From contig NC_084606.1 in NCBI RefSeq assembly GCF_033807715.1, forward strand, positions 35,709,398 to 35,773,397: a stretch of DNA of 64,000 bases. The letters run 5' to 3'. This document shows positions 24,251-36,367 of the stretch, one piece after another. The notes under the pieces are model-generated. The model did no database searches. It saw only the letters and a program-made list of their open reading frames with translations, and was not told where the DNA came from. Made by a program: the position numbers and the translations under genes. Every line of letters starts with the position of its first letter. The first letter of the stretch is position 1. The DNA comes from Cololabis saira (Eukaryota > Chordata > Actinopteri > Beloniformes > Belonidae).

Positions 24251-25140
24251 GGGAATACTGTATTGGTATTAGTATTTGTTTTGATTTGTCTTGTATACTG
24301 AACCTTGGTAAGCCTGAGTATTGCTCATCTCTCTCTCTATTTCTGTGTGTGGTTGTGTGTGTGTGTGTGGTTGTGTGTGTGCACACACGTTGTAAATGCA
24401 GTGCAGTGTGAAACATTAGATGGCCGAACTGCAAAATGGAAAATTCTCTTGAATCCCCGGCTGCCAGGCCGTCTCTCAGCGAGCAGAGTCCTCGCTCGTG
24501 CTGTGGACTCCACGTATATGTCAGACTGTGTGGGAGCAGCTTATCGGCCACATATTGCCTTACTATTTATTTTTGGCAGAGCACATAAGGGTGGAAAGCA
24601 CAGAGTAGAAGGAGGGAGCGAGCATGCGGAAGAGACGGCATCATTTGTAATCCTTGTTATTAGGCATTAAATTGAGATTAAAATCCCAGCAGACCCGTGT
24701 CGGCCGTGCTTTTGCACATCTGGGCAGCGTAACCTGCTCGACGTCTACATTTATCACTCAATCAGTTCCCGACTTATTTGGCAAATGTAAGACGTGCAAC
24801 CTGAGCTGTTCCTGGAATCAGACTCGGAGCTCGTGGCTCGTCCAGCCTCTGAGTTCAACTGTCCAGGGTTGTGGATGCAGCACACGTGGGCTGCCGTCAC
24901 GGCTCCAACCTTTCAGCCGCTTCACTCACACTTTTCTTTTCATGATTGGACTGTAACTCCAGTGTCCCTCCGTGCCACGGGCTGCACCCTGCCAGATGTG
25001 GTTGGAGAGTTGTCCCAGCCGAGCCACCGTGGGAGTTACAGCTGGAGATCCATCTGGACAGACCTCAGAACCAAGAACGACATCCAGAATCGGGAGGATT
25101 TTCAAAAAGCTCCAACTTGTACACAGAAATTAACATATGA
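24251..25140. other. Non-coding, nothing recognised
   Basis: Contains a (GT)n run at 24344-24380. The open frames here overlap in several phases and lack splice context or a known domain. Confidence 0.35.
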
Positions 25141-25149
25141 AGGCCATGG

Positions 25150-25660
25150 ATAGATAAGTCATAGCGTCTCTAGTAGATCTGCTGCGATTAGTTGACATAA
25201 TCGGCAATGAAAATTCAACCGTTCTACAATTTATTTTCGGTCTCCAGTGTCAAACGGCTCCCCTGCGTTCAGGTAATTACAGTCCACACCAATATTTTGG
25301 TGCTGGTTAAATTGCTACCCCCTCTCTTCCCCTTCCCTGTATTGAGCTTCTTTTACCTTTGTTTTAATACAAACAGTGGAAGTGGGCAGTGAGTCTAAAT
25401 CAAGTATGGCGACTTCAAGAAATGCATCGAAAGTTTGGGAATACTTTAGGGTAGCTGGTGACAGGGTGGTTTGTACACTTTGTAAGACTTAGTTTTCAGA
25501 GTGTAATGTGAATGCTTATCTAGACTTATCTAATGTCTTTGTTAGGCAAAACAGAGATGTCGGACCCATGGTTCTGTTTCTGTTGTGTGTTCAAGTCTGG
25601 CAAATTCCAGAATGCAAGTTCATAAGATGAGGCTCTGATGTAGGGGGCTTTCATCAGAGT
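25150..25660 (+). mobile_element. hAT remnant with BED zinc finger
   Basis: A frame from 25406 reads 'NASKVWEYFRVAGDRVVCTL' and continues to a second cysteine three residues on, then stops at 25490. The Trp-x-x-Phe plus Cys-x-x-Cys arrangement is the N-terminal half of a BED finger as found in hAT transposases. The rest of the protein is absent. Confidence 0.6.
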
Positions 25661-25709
25661 TTCAAGGCCTCAACTGTGTGGGTAACATTGTAAAGCTGCT
25701 TTCACATAG

Positions 25710-25780
25710 AGCGCCGACTCTGATAGTATACTGACAATACCAGAGTATCAAAATATCAGAGTCAGCGCTCTACTGAGTGG
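25710..25780. mobile_element. Tiny inverted-repeat element
   Basis: 'agagcgccgactctgata' and 'tatcagagtcagcgctct' are inverted copies with one mismatch, enclosing about 35 bases. It is probably an extremely short MITE. Confidence 0.5.
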
Positions 25781-25789
25781 ACATGTAGT

Positions 25790-26372
25790 AAAGTATCTGC
25801 TTCAGTTTACAAAAGTATTGACACATTGTCTTTTCATAACCATATATTGATAAATGATAAGTGATCCTGATATGAGGCATGGAAATGCTATATTTTATTT
25901 TAAGCTAACATTTTATTGTTAAAGAGCTAAAGAATATCACATTTCTATCACTTTTAAACACAAACCTGGTATGCCTGAATTGTGGGAGATTTCTTTCCAC
26001 TTTTGTCCCTTTTTATTGATGTCACGATAGACCTGCAGTCTTGTATCCCACAGCTCCTCACAGACTCGCAGCTAAAATAATTTTTTTACTCCATCTTGAT
26101 CGTCTCTGATCTACAACCCGTGAGTTTTTTTTCACCCTCCACCACCTTCTCTCCTATTGGACGCTCCGAGATGTCGTTGCAGCGCGGAACGGTGAAAGTA
26201 AAAAATTTTCAATTCGGGCGCAGGCGGGCGCAGGCGGGCGCAGGCAGGCGCGGCGCAAACGCTGTGGCAGGCGCCCTCTCGCTCTGCCGACGACGTTTGG
26301 TCTGCTTTTGGGCCGTGGTAGCACATACACATTGAATGGTATCGCTGGCAGCGGTCTGCGCTTTGTGCCCTC
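25790..26372. other. Non-coding, with three 10-bp GGGCGCAGGC repeats
   Basis: No exon was recognised. A short tandem run of gggcgcaggc lies at about 26216-26245. Confidence 0.35.
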
Positions 26373-26375
26373 TAT

Positions 26376-27260
26376 TGGCCCTTTTCCACTAGTACCTACT
26401 CAGCGCGCCCTGACTCGGGACGGCTCGTCACGCCTCGTCTCGCATCCACCAGCTTTGTCCTCGTTTGTTTTTCGACACCCAGGTGAGAAGTGGGCGGGTT
26501 GGGGTGAAGCTGCTGTGACGTATTTGAGTGTGTGATCTAAACAGAGAAGACAACAACACTAAAGATGTAGAACCTGGAGGAGATGATAGATGTGCTGCTG
26601 GGTCTGTGGCTTGTGTTCGATATCAAGTTAAAAAATGAGAGTGAAAGAAGCTTCAAGCGGCAAAGTTTTTTTTAAATTATTTTGTTCGTCGGCGGTGATG
26701 AGAAATAAAGCCTGAATTATGGTTCCGCGTTAAATCGGCGTCGTAGCCTACGGCGTACGGTGCGCGTCGCCGCGTACCCTACACCGTAGGCTCTGCGTTG
26801 GTGTAACGCGGAACCATAAATCAGCCTTCAGCTGAGAGCCGCGAGCGGTTGGGAAGTGACCGAGAACCTAGTAGATCTGGTCGTTCCTTATCGCCCGTCT
26901 AGTACCCTTTTTAATTCTCTCCTCAGCCACAAGGTTTATGAATATCTGCAGCCTTTGGATCACCAAAAAGACTTTTGCGCTGCTGTTGCCTGTCGGATAA
27001 AATGAAGGCTGCTCTCGCGCTGACTCCCCGCTTCCTGATTCAAACGTCTGACGGCCCTGCCAACCCGACCAATCAGTAGCGTGTATTGTGATGACTTCAG
27101 ATACACGGCCGACTCAGCACGCTCAGAACCTCGGCAGTATAGGTACAGAAAAAGTACCTACTTGGCCAGCCTCTACCCGTCTCAGCCCGTAGTGGAGAAG
27201 CGCAAGACGGGGGCGTGGCGAGTAGAAGCGCGCTGAGTAGGTACTAGTGGAAAAGGGCCA
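26376..27260. mobile_element. CACTAGTACC-type TIR element, full length, with nested insertion
   Basis: Termini 'tggcccttttccactag' and 'ctagtggaaaagggcca' are exact inverted repeats flanked by the 3-bp duplication tat (26373-26375 and 27261-27263). A 3-bp TSD suggests a PIF/Harbinger-like element. The interior 'gatagatgtgctgctgggtc' is shared with the copy at 36774-37427. A palindromic MITE at 26709-26827 interrupts it; the 36.8-kb copy shows the empty site. Confidence 0.8.
26709..26827. mobile_element. Palindromic fold-back MITE nested in a TIR element
   Basis: Arms 'agcctgaattatggttccg' and 'cggaaccataaatcagcct' are inverted, with 'cctacggcgtacgg' and 'ccgtagg' inside, so most of the element can fold into one hairpin. 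Related copies lie at 47241-47382 and 49693-49791. Confidence 0.75.
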
Positions 27261-27263
27261 TAT

Positions 27264-27690
27264 GTGAAAGGGGCTATAACCATTGGGTCCCACCGTGTGG
27301 CGGGGCATGACGGCACAGTAGCGATGCACCGCCGCTGTGAATCACAGTCCTTCTGGTCAATGACAGCGAGCCCCCCAGAAGTGCCACAAAGCGACGTAGA
27401 AGCAACCGTCCACTCTGCTCCGCCAGTTGTGATGCTGGACTGTAGCTTCCCCAAAGCATATGGAGATGACAGGAAGTTAGACACAAGGATGGCAGAGAGA
27501 AACCGGTGTATTTTCAAAATAAAAGACCATGAACAGACTCGTACATCAACATTACATTAACCTGTAGAGGAGAGAGGTGAACGGTTCAGAAGAGGAAATC
27601 TGACCCACGTATGAGGGAGGGCAACGGTGGACCAACAGATGTGACATGATACCCAGGTGTCCTGTGTTAGTCCTGCTTTACTCATGTGTC
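27264..27690. other. Non-coding, nothing recognised
   Basis: No exon or repeat boundary was identified. Confidence 0.35.
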
Positions 27691-27694
27691 CAGC

Positions 27695-28190
27695 ATGCAT
27701 AAAGCCTGGGGTATACTTGCACTTCAGAACGCGTACGCATCATGGCCGCCACGCGTATCCTGCGTTCATTTGACGCGTCAACGTGCACGTTCTCAAAAAG
27801 ACACTGAACGCGTACGCGACCTGCAGTTCTCGCTGTGGCCACGAGTGGCGCTGGTCCCGGTCAGATACCAGCTGGCCACAAGTGACAACGCGGAGGTCGC
27901 TGGCGCCGTTTCCTTTGCCGAGATCGCAACCAAAGCAATGTTATAATCTCCTCTTCATCCAATGTTGTCGTGTAAACTTGTTTGTTGTTCTAATCTGCTA
28001 CTGCTACTACTGCTGCTACTACCTCTACTACTAAATATTTAATCACTTTTCCAACTGTTGCTCTGCTTACTGCCCCCAATCGGTCACCGCCGGTACGACG
28101 CGCTCTCCTCGCGTACTACGCGAGCGACGTTGCGGTTGGTGGTGCACGCGAACGGACGTGAACGGACGTGAACGGACGCGAACGCAAGCA
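27695..28190. mobile_element. GC-rich repeat-like DNA element, degenerate
   Basis: It starts 'agcctggggtatacttgcac' and is rich in 'acgcgtacgc'. It ends in a short tandem run of 'aacggacgtg' (28151-28190). The pattern suggests a TIR transposon, but the second end is unclear. Confidence 0.35.
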
Positions 28191-28610
28191 CCAACAGCAA
28201 GTATATCTGGAGCTTAAGAATCTAAGCTGGTTATCTATAAGACAAAGGTCTACTTATACTTTGTTAAATTTTCTGAGGAATATACTGGTGACACGATCTC
28301 CAAAACAAATGTATGACAGATTATATTATCATTTAGCTCACCATGGTTACAGTACAAGAACTACATCAGAAAGGAGGTTCATACCAAGGGTGAGAACAGG
28401 TTTGATACAAAGAACTTTTCTTTACAGAGCCGTGGTTGGCTGGAACTCTATACAGTACCAGTTCATATGTCTCATGTAGGTAGCGAAGATTGGTTTAAGA
28501 TTCAGTTGAAACAATATCTTTTAGAATTTAATGAATTATGATTTGACATTTGGAATGAAGTTTGAATAGAATTACAGGTAGTGTAAACCCTATGACAATA
28601 AAGGTGGAAA
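28191..28610 (+). mobile_element. LINE C-terminal remnant and 3'UTR
   Basis: The frame to 28479 reads 'NLSWLSIRQRSTYTLLNFL', then 'GLIQRTFLYRAVVGWNSI'. This is the C-terminal pattern after the reverse transcriptase of L2-like LINEs. An A-rich 3' end follows. No catalytic domain survives. Confidence 0.6.
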
Positions 28611-28854
28611 GTGGTCAAGAATTCTAAGATAAGGTCATTTCAGGAAAGTATTGTTTATGAAGGTGGTTTATTTGATTTAATTTCTTTGTATTTATGTCTG
28701 AGAATGAGGGCGATTTAGTTCTTTGTGTTGTTTGTGACTAAGGGAGTTGTGTCTATTATTGTTTTGTTTGTCATGTATAATGTATGTCTGTTATGTATTA
28801 AGTGTTAATTAGTATATAATAATCGCTAATGCTGTTGCTAATGCGAATGGGGAT

Positions 28855-29302
28855 TAGGGGTGGGTTAAGAATATCGATATATCGATATGCATGTGTAGGA
28901 ACAATTATCGATACATAAATCCAAGTATCGATTTAAAAAAAAAAAACAATTATTTTTTTTATTTTTATTTTTTTTTTAATCCCGATTTTTTCCCCCATTT
29001 TATCACCCAGTGCTCCTACCTAAGTCAGTCCTGGGCATTGCTCCATCTACCAACCCCGGGAGGCCCTGCACTGAGCTCAAGTCTCCTCCTTACTTGAGGA
29101 GTGAGCAGGCTGCTTCTTTTCACCAGCCAGGGTGGGGTTTCTCTGGCCGGACGTAGCGCGTGGAAGGATCATGTTATTCCCTTATTGTAACCAGAATATC
29201 GATATCGAATCGTATCGTATCGTATCGGAAATCGTATCGCCTTGGGACCTAGTGTATCGGAATCGTATCGTATCGGGAGGTCAGTGATGATACCCAGCTC
29301 TA
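28855..29302. mobile_element. hAT MITE, 448 bp, perfect TSD
   Basis: The ends 'taggggtgggttaag' and 'acccagctcta' are loosely inverted. The flanks carry the perfect 8-bp duplication atggggat at 28847-28854 and 29303-29310. Subterminal 'atatcgatatatcgata' and 'cgtatcgtatcgtatcgg' repeats are conserved in the reverse-orientation copy at 35922-36359. Confidence 0.92.
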
Positions 29303-29310
29303 ATGGGGAT

Positions 29311-30380
29311 CCTAAATAAAACAAACAAACTCAGCAGGACACTCAAAATATGGATAACTAAAACGGGACCAAAAAGAGAACGATGATGGAGACGTGTGTG
29401 AGTGACAAAATATGTGAGGGGGAGAATTTCTGGCCAACTCCAGAAATGCTCGGCCGTGGATTTTTGTTGGAATATTCTGGAATGGTTAAGATCGTTACCA
29501 CCCAATTTAGGACAAAGTACAGGCTGGATGAATATCTGTTAAAACCAACGTGTAAGCTCTGCTCCTGTGACGACGGGACACTGGCGAGTAGAAGCAACAG
29601 TCATAAGATAATTCAACTGAACTCACGTAAAACGTTATTTCACCACGGGTATGCTGATTAACGATCTCCTTTCAGCTGCGTCCTTCTAAAACCTGCAGGT
29701 TTGCACTTTATTCCCATTAATTCCTATGTGTTCTTGTCATTTCCCTGGAAAGTTCCCAACATTTAAGATTCCTGTGACTTTTCAATCCTCTTGAGTGCCT
29801 TCATGTCTTTGCTGCATAGACACATTCTGTATTAATTACATCATTTAAACCTTTTAACTGTAATGTGATTCTGAGTTTACAGCTTATTTATTTATTTGAA
29901 GTTTGTATTTATATTTGGACATCAGTGGACCTCACGTACTTCCTCCTTGGATCCAAGTCCTGAAACATCTGGCTGCTTTGTTTTCCTCAGAACGGCACGA
30001 GTGTTTTTTAGGCCATTTTGTCCAGACGTACACTGATTTTCAGATTCATCAGTCCTCCTGGACTGATATTGACCTCTGTCTCGGGCGTTTTATCCGGAGA
30101 CACATCCCTTGCGCCTGCCCCCCATGAAACCAATCCTCCTGTGAACTTCATACACAAATTCCTCAGTCTAATTTGAGAAGTGACACACTTTCTCCCCACG
30201 GAGGCCTTGGCCCCTCGACTCGGTGTTTCCCTCTGCGCCCCTCTCTCTTATTTCCTCATCGGATGGAATTCCTCCTGTTTCTGCTTCCCCACATTTAAGC
30301 CCTCGATCCACTTGTCCTTCCTCAGGAATCAAGATTAGAGGTCAGTACAAGTTAGATATCGTTCTCGGTTGTTTCAGTCA
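29311..30380. other. Non-coding, nothing recognised
   Basis: No gene or repeat was identified. Short open frames occur on both strands without splice context. Confidence 0.4.
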
Positions 30381-30385
30381 TACTT

Positions 30386-31050
30386 GCCACGGTTACATGA
30401 TGTTTTTTAATTCGGAATAATTAATTCCGAATTAAACTATTTTTTTCCTTTGAGTTTACATGGAAATAGTAATTCCGAATTGAGGTTTACATGGAAAACA
30501 CGTTTGATCGGCTTTATCCAATTCCTCTTATGGTCTGGGGGTTGGGAAGGTTCTGATTGGATAGGGGGGGGACCGGAAGTTAAACTACCGGAAGAAAAAC
30601 TAACTTAGCTTAACTTTGAAAAGCTCATAATTTTTTATTATAATTCCTGCCATCTGTACTTTGAATTATTTCCATCTCCTCCAAGCTATTTATTAAATAA
30701 ATGTCTCTGCTCTTGACCAGCGTTTACTGCTGCTGCATCTTGAAACTTTGTTTGGAAAACCAGCCCAGCAGGAATATAAGCGTCATGGAGACAGACGGGC
30801 GAGGGAACGAGCAGAAAGAAAGACCGGAATTAATTTAAAGAGGAATGAGTGTTTACGTGATCACGGAATTATTCTATTCGGATTTAAAATCGGAATAAAC
30901 CAGACACTTACTTCAGAATTAAGTTTAATTCAGAATGACCATTTTCATTGGGAATTAGGTGTTTACATGGTAATTTTTACTCATTTTAAATCAGATTTCA
31001 TTTAAATTGTGAATTAAAGAGGAATTAAACTTCCCATGTAAACGCACTGG
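30386..31050 (+). mobile_element. CCACGGTTACATGATG-type MITE
   Basis: It starts 'gccacggttacatgatg', has nested 'aattccgaatta' palindromes, and ends 'catgtaaacgcactg'. Two further copies lie in opposite orientations in the last ache intron (55975-56650 and 57196-57792). No transposase; superfamily unknown. Confidence 0.8.
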
Positions 31051-31525
31051 ATTACAGGAAGAAAAAGAATTAAATAAAAATCAGCTAAGAATACAAAGAA
31101 CAAAAATGCAAGTGTGTGTTTAAGTGTGTAAATTGTCTACAGAGATACTGCACTGACATTGATAATATTGTCCATGAAATTGCATAAATACGTAATGATG
31201 AATCCCTCCTTCAGAAGGGGGAGGAGTTACACAGCTCGGTATCCACAGGTAGGACAGACTGGTGCACTTTAGTGGTCTCCGTCTACTACTGGAGGTGGTC
31301 CAGAAGTACTACTGGTACTACCTCGTACTATCACCTCAAGAACCTCCGCAAACTCCGCCCTTCACTCACCATGGCAGATGCTGAAAGGTTGGTCCATGCT
31401 TTTGTTTCCTCCGGGCTGGACTACTGCAATGCACTCCTTATCGGGATTCCTAGCAAGAGCACTCAAAAGCTCCAAGATGAGGGTGTAAATACAGTCATAT
31501 CACTCCCATTCTCAAAACCCTCCAC

Positions 31526-31746
31526 TAGGGATGGGCGGTATGGACTAAAAAATGTATCACGATAATTTCTGGCATTTATCCCGATAACGATAAAAAAATA
31601 CCAATTCAACTCCACCTTTGTAACTATAAATCTATCACCACATTCAGTCTTTGGAGCCCCCAAAACACTGCTCTAAAAGATACTAAATACTACTAAACTA
31701 CACCAATTAAATTGGTTTGTTACACAAACACATATCAACGGGAATT

Positions 31747-31815
<69 letters not shown>

Positions 31816-31900
31816 GGCTCATTTCTTTCTGGCTCATTTCTTTCTTTCTTTCTTTTAGGCTCATTTCTTTCTTTCTTTCTTTCTTTCTTTCTGGCTCATT

Positions 31901-31932
<32 letters not shown>

Positions 31933-32027
31933 TTTTCTTTCTTTCTGGCTCATTTCTTTCTTTCTTTCTTTCTGGCTCATTTCTTTCTTTCTTTCTGGCT
32001 CATTTCTTTCTTTCTTTTAGGCTCATT

Positions 32028-32062
<35 letters not shown>

Positions 32063-32701
32063 GGCTCATTTCTTTCTTTCTTTTTTCTTTCTTTCTGGCT
32101 CATTTCTTTCTTTCTTTTGGCTCATTTCTTTCTTTCTTTCTTTTTTCTTTCTTTCTGGCTCATTTCTTTCTGGCTCATTTCTTTCTTTCTTTTTTCTTTC
32201 TTTCTGGCTCATTTCTTTCTTTCTTTCTTTTAGGCTCATTTCTTTCTTTCTTTCTTTCTTTCTTTCTGGCTCATTTCTTTCTTTCTTTCCTTCTGGCTCT
32301 TTTCTTTCTTTCTTTCTTTCTGGCTCATTTCTTTCTGGCTCATTTCTTTCTGGCTCATTTCTTTCTTTCTTTCTTTTGGCTCATTTCTTTCTTTCTTTCT
32401 TTTTTCTTTCTTTCTGGCTCATTTCTTTCTTTTTTCTTTCTTTCTTTCTGGCTCATTTCTTCCTTCCTTCCTTCCTTCCTTCCTTCCTTCCTTCCTTCCT
32501 TCCTTCCTTCCTTCCTTCCTTCCTTCCTTCCTTCCTTCCTTCACGTAGGTTGTGCGTGGATTTAACGCAGAACCATAAATCCGCTTTACACAAAAACGTC
32601 ATCAACGGGAAGTAATCGTTTTTACCGCGAGATGACAAATTCTTACTGTGGGGAATTTTTTTGACGGTTTATCATGAACGGTAAAATATCGCCCATTCCT
32701 A
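31526..32701. mobile_element. hAT element with internal CTTT/CCTT arrays, perfect TSD
   Basis: Ends 'tagggatgggcggta' and 'tatcgcccattccta' are inverted, and the perfect 8-bp TSD ccctccac lies at 31518-31525 and 32702-32709. Most of its 1176 bp is a (CTTT)n array with 'ggctcatt' spacers, then (CCTT)n. Beside the array is a half-copy of the palindromic MITE ('gtggatttaacgcagaacca'). Related copies: 46047-46694 and 48176-48628. Confidence 0.93.
31749..32541. repeat. (CTTT)n and (CCTT)n compound microsatellite
   Basis: About 790 bp, with a repeated spacer 'ctggctcatttctttc' and then pure CCTT from 32461. It is open in one frame (Phe/Leu/Ser-rich), but this is due to the repeat. Confidence 0.97.
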
Positions 32702-33110
32702 CCCTCCACGGGCTCCCTGTATCACTCCGGATTTAGTACAAGGTCTCTCTCCTCACACACCGATGTGTTCATGGAACTGCTCCAACTTACGTCTTGGATC
32801 TCCTCACTCCTCAGACATCCTCACCTCCCTCCGTTCCTCCTCCACCTACCTGTTAAAAACCCCAAAAACCAAACTCCGCACAATGGCCGATGGAGCCTTC
32901 AGTTGTGCTGCTCCTCGCCTATGGAATGCCCTCCCAGACCTGAGGGCCTTGCAGACTGTGGACGCTTTTAAACGTGGCCTAAAAACCCACCTTTAAAAAA
33001 AAAAAAGCATTTTCCGGCTGATTTTATTCATGGTTGATTTTAACTTGTAGCACTTTGAGATTTGTTTTTAATGAAAAGTTCTCTAGAATTAAAATGTATT
33101 ATTATTACTA

Positions 33111-34205
33111 CTGCAGGACGTGGGTGTGGCATGCAGCGGGGAGAGTACATAATAGTACATAGTATACCTGATGTTTACTGATCTGAAGGGGGCTGGGTTT
33201 ATTATCATTCCTTTCCCAGTCAGGATGTGCATTTATTTTTTGTAGGTTATTTTTCGAGACGGGTATTTCTTTTTGTTACGTTAAATAATAACTACAGTAG
33301 GACTATGTCGTTTCTGGGAAAATAGCAGCCGGATGGTTAAAACTGCCACCCGAAATGGGTCTAGAACTAGGGAAGAGATGAGATGAACATGAATAAGCTG
33401 TGAGTTTCATGTCAGCCGTGGTTGCCATGGTGACATTTATCATTCTGACTCACACGATAAATTCACCGAAACTTTGTCGGAAAGTTGTTCTGAAGAAAAG
33501 AAAACCTGGACTCTGTGGATAGGCGTTCTCTTTCTTTTTCTATTTGTTTAAATGAAAGTCAGGACATGTGCCCTGTATTTCCCCCTCTAATAATAATCAG
33601 TCATCAAAGTCCAGTGTTCAGGCTTTAATTAACCAACACAAGGCACTAGTGGCAGCAGATATAGACTTCTGCTTTTAAATCTGTCCAATTGGGCAGATCA
33701 GTCTTAAGATAAATTGTAAATTAACTGAAATAAAAAAATCAAAATGCCGTAAATATAACTTAAACCCACCAACCCATCAGCAGTTTCATCCTCTTCCGTG
33801 TAACCAGCATCCTTATCCCCTACTTCCATGCATCCTCCTTTCTATTTTCCGCCTTGTTTTTCCTGCCATGCAGCTGTCACTGCTATTAATAAGCGTGAAA
33901 CCCCCATAAAAGCTTCTTTCCGTCCTCGATCCCAGCCATCTCCCCCTCCTTCCTCCTACACAGCACAAAGGACTCTTCTGAATTTCACTTGTTCCCTGTT
34001 GTTAGTCGGCAGGTTCACTAGCAACTCTCCAGGAACGTTGTCCCGTCCTAACATTAGCCTTTCACTTAGTAATGGGTCTCCACGTTATCAAGACAGTCAC
34101 AGATTCAAAACACATCACTCTTATTTTCCAAAGGAACTAAATATTGGTGCGGTTTTTTAAAAACATTGAGACACAGTGAAGGAAAATTCAGGGAAATAGA
34201 AGAAC
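33111..34205. other. Non-coding, nothing recognised
   Basis: No exon or repeat boundary was identified in this AT-rich stretch. Confidence 0.4.
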
Positions 34206-34208
34206 TGC

Positions 34209-34812
34209 AGTCAAAGTTGGGGTTAAGGTCAATATTCTGGTTACTGAAACATTTGGAATAATCTGTTTCCATGCGTGAGCAAGCAGGGTTATCCCTGTAT
34301 ACATGGTGATTAATCATTTGGGATATCTGGATCAAACCAACGACGCACAGAGAACGTCATGACGCAATTCCCCTCAGTTTTGCCGTCCATATCCGCACTA
34401 TCACGCAACTTTTGGCTCACCTTTTGTTAAATCTCAATCCCGGTACTTTGTACCGTCTACAAATGCCAAAATGTTCATATCTTTCATTACATTTATGAAG
34501 TGATTAGTCTCCTCCTGGTCTTACGTTTCTCCATGCTCTCCAAGAACTTCCTGGACTCAAAAGACCAGGATTCCTTGTGAACAGAACATGCAGAAAACAA
34601 ATTCCTGTTCCGTTTGATGGGGATATTCCGTTTGGCGTTTACATGACCAAATATTCAGTTAGAAAAGGAGTAACCCAGGGGTCATATTCGGGTTTTTAAA
34701 AAACGGAATATGAGCAAATTCCGGTTATTCAAAGGGGTTATTGGTGTTTACAACTGGGTTATTGCTAATATTCCAGTTAGAAAAGGGTTATTGACTCCAT
34801 GGAAACGCAGTC
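34209..34812 (+). mobile_element. MITE of the TTTACATG family
   Basis: Shares 'ttactgaaacatttgga', 'gaagtgattagtctcctcct' and 'ggcgtttacatgacc' with copies at 19454 and 42904. The right end is 'catggaaacgcagtc'. Confidence 0.7.
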
Positions 34813-35510
34813 ACTGTTTCACTCGTCCAGAGCTGAGAAACAGCTCCTCCACAAACCACTTTTACATCTGCCGTGATCCGTGGTGTGAGATTCAGAGCAA
34901 CAAAATACATTTCGATTCCCATCCCTGCATGTCACTGACCTCAGCCATGCAACCATGGTTTGTGACTTTACCGGGATAAACACCTGTGAGGAATAAAATG
35001 TGTCCGTCCAGGATGATAACTCAAGTTCCACATTGGACCGGTCGCCGGAGAAACAGAGCGCCTTCTGACCTGAATAAGTTATCATGCTCTCTGGAGCTTC
35101 AGTAGAAGATTAGAGTGAATATTTGGAGTTTTGATAACAGGTAGCAGCATGTCCAGCCCGTCCTGTAGAATTTGAGCGACTACCTTTCATTTAGAGTCTG
35201 AAACCAACGAGAGTTAAGTCTCGTTCTTGCACAAGAGTGACGAGCCCTTCAGCAGTTATTGGAACTACAATAATCAATTGCAAATACATGTATACACACT
35301 ACATGATGCAATTTCATTAATACTGTACATCTGTTTTGGTATTCAAATGTTTTTGATTTATTTACATCATTTTAATGGAAACTTAAAATGTTGAAAAGTG
35401 TGGTTAGTAATCCGTAGACCAGATATTACTTACTACACTGATGTAGTACTTTCACCTGGGATACGGTCCTACAAACTCCCCAGACCCTGAGTAAGGTGGA
35501 AGTGGGTTGA
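34813..35510. other. Non-coding, nothing recognised
   Basis: No gene or repeat was recognised. Confidence 0.4.
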
Positions 35511-35512
35511 GA

Positions 35513-35640
35513 TGATGGATGGATGGAAGGATAGGATGATGGATGGATGCATTGGTGGATGGATGGATGGATGGATGGATGGATGGATGGATGGATGGAT
35601 GGATGGATGGATGGAAGAGTGGATGGATGGATGGAAGAGT
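35513..35640. repeat. (GGAT)n microsatellite
   Basis: Runs of tggatgga with two 'ggaagagt' interruptions. Confidence 0.95.
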
Positions 35641-35921
35641 GATTGTTGGCGTTGCTGGCGGGGATCTTATCTAATGTCGGTGAGGGATTGAACCGAAGTG
35701 GTTGGTGATTTCATGTCAGGGAGATTTAACAAAGCTTAACAAATAATGTCCTTTCTATTTAAAGGTTAAAAATGTATGCTGTCATTTATTTGAGTGCAAA
35801 AGGAACAACATGCTTTTAACTAATTGTGTTTTAATCAGTATGTATTCATATATAATGTACCGTATGCTTTAAACTGTGTACACTTTACCTTTTAGAGTTT
35901 GTGGGGGCCTTGGTACTGAGG

Positions 35922-36359
35922 TAGAGCTGGGTATCATCACTGACCTCCCGATACGATACGATTCCGATACAATAGGTCCCAAGACGATACGATTTCCGAT
36001 ACGATATCGATATTCTAATTACAATAATGGAATAACGTGATCCTTCCATCGCTACGTCCGGCCAGAGAAGCCTCACCCTGACTGGTGGAAAGAAGCGGCC
36101 TGCTCACTCCTCAGGTTAAGGAGGAGACTTGAGCTCAGTGCAGGGCCTCCCGGGGTTGGTATAGGGGGCAATTCCCAGGACTGACTTAGCAAGGAGCAAT
36201 GGGTGATAAAACGGGGAGAAAAAAAATCGGGATTAAATTATTTATTTATTTATTTTATTTTTTTTTTTAAATCGATACTTGGATTTATGTATCGATAATC
36301 GTTCCTACACATGTATATCGATAAAATATCGATATATCGATATTTTTAACCCACCCCTA
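35922..36359. mobile_element. hAT MITE, reverse copy of the 28.9-kb family
   Basis: Starts 'tagagctgggtatcatcac' and ends 'aacccacccctata'. The interior matches 28855-29302 in reverse, including the 'gcagggcctcccggggttgg' block. Flanks tactgagg and tactatgc share 5 of 8 bases, so the TSD is decayed or absent. Confidence 0.8.
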
Positions 36360-36367
36360 TACTATGC

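Larger units (their letters stand above)
31290..33110 (+). mobile_element. L2/CR1-type LINE fragment split by a hAT insertion
   Basis: The left half reads '[20 protein letters not shown]' and stops in a 'TPILKTLH' motif. The right half resumes 'GLPVSL' and ends 'LWNALPDLRALQTVDAFKR' near the C-terminus. A hAT element with TSD ccctccac separates them. Taking out the element and one TSD copy puts the frame back together, so the LINE was cut by one clean insertion. 5' domains are absent. The 3' tail is (ATT)n near 33100. Confidence 0.85.

Noticed and set aside
28168..28479. 103-codon frame as a host gene
   Set aside because: Its residues fit the C-terminus of a LINE reverse-transcriptase protein.
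31717..32565. 282-codon Phe/Leu/Ser-rich frame
   Set aside because: It is a (CTTT)n/(CCTT)n microsatellite within a hAT element.
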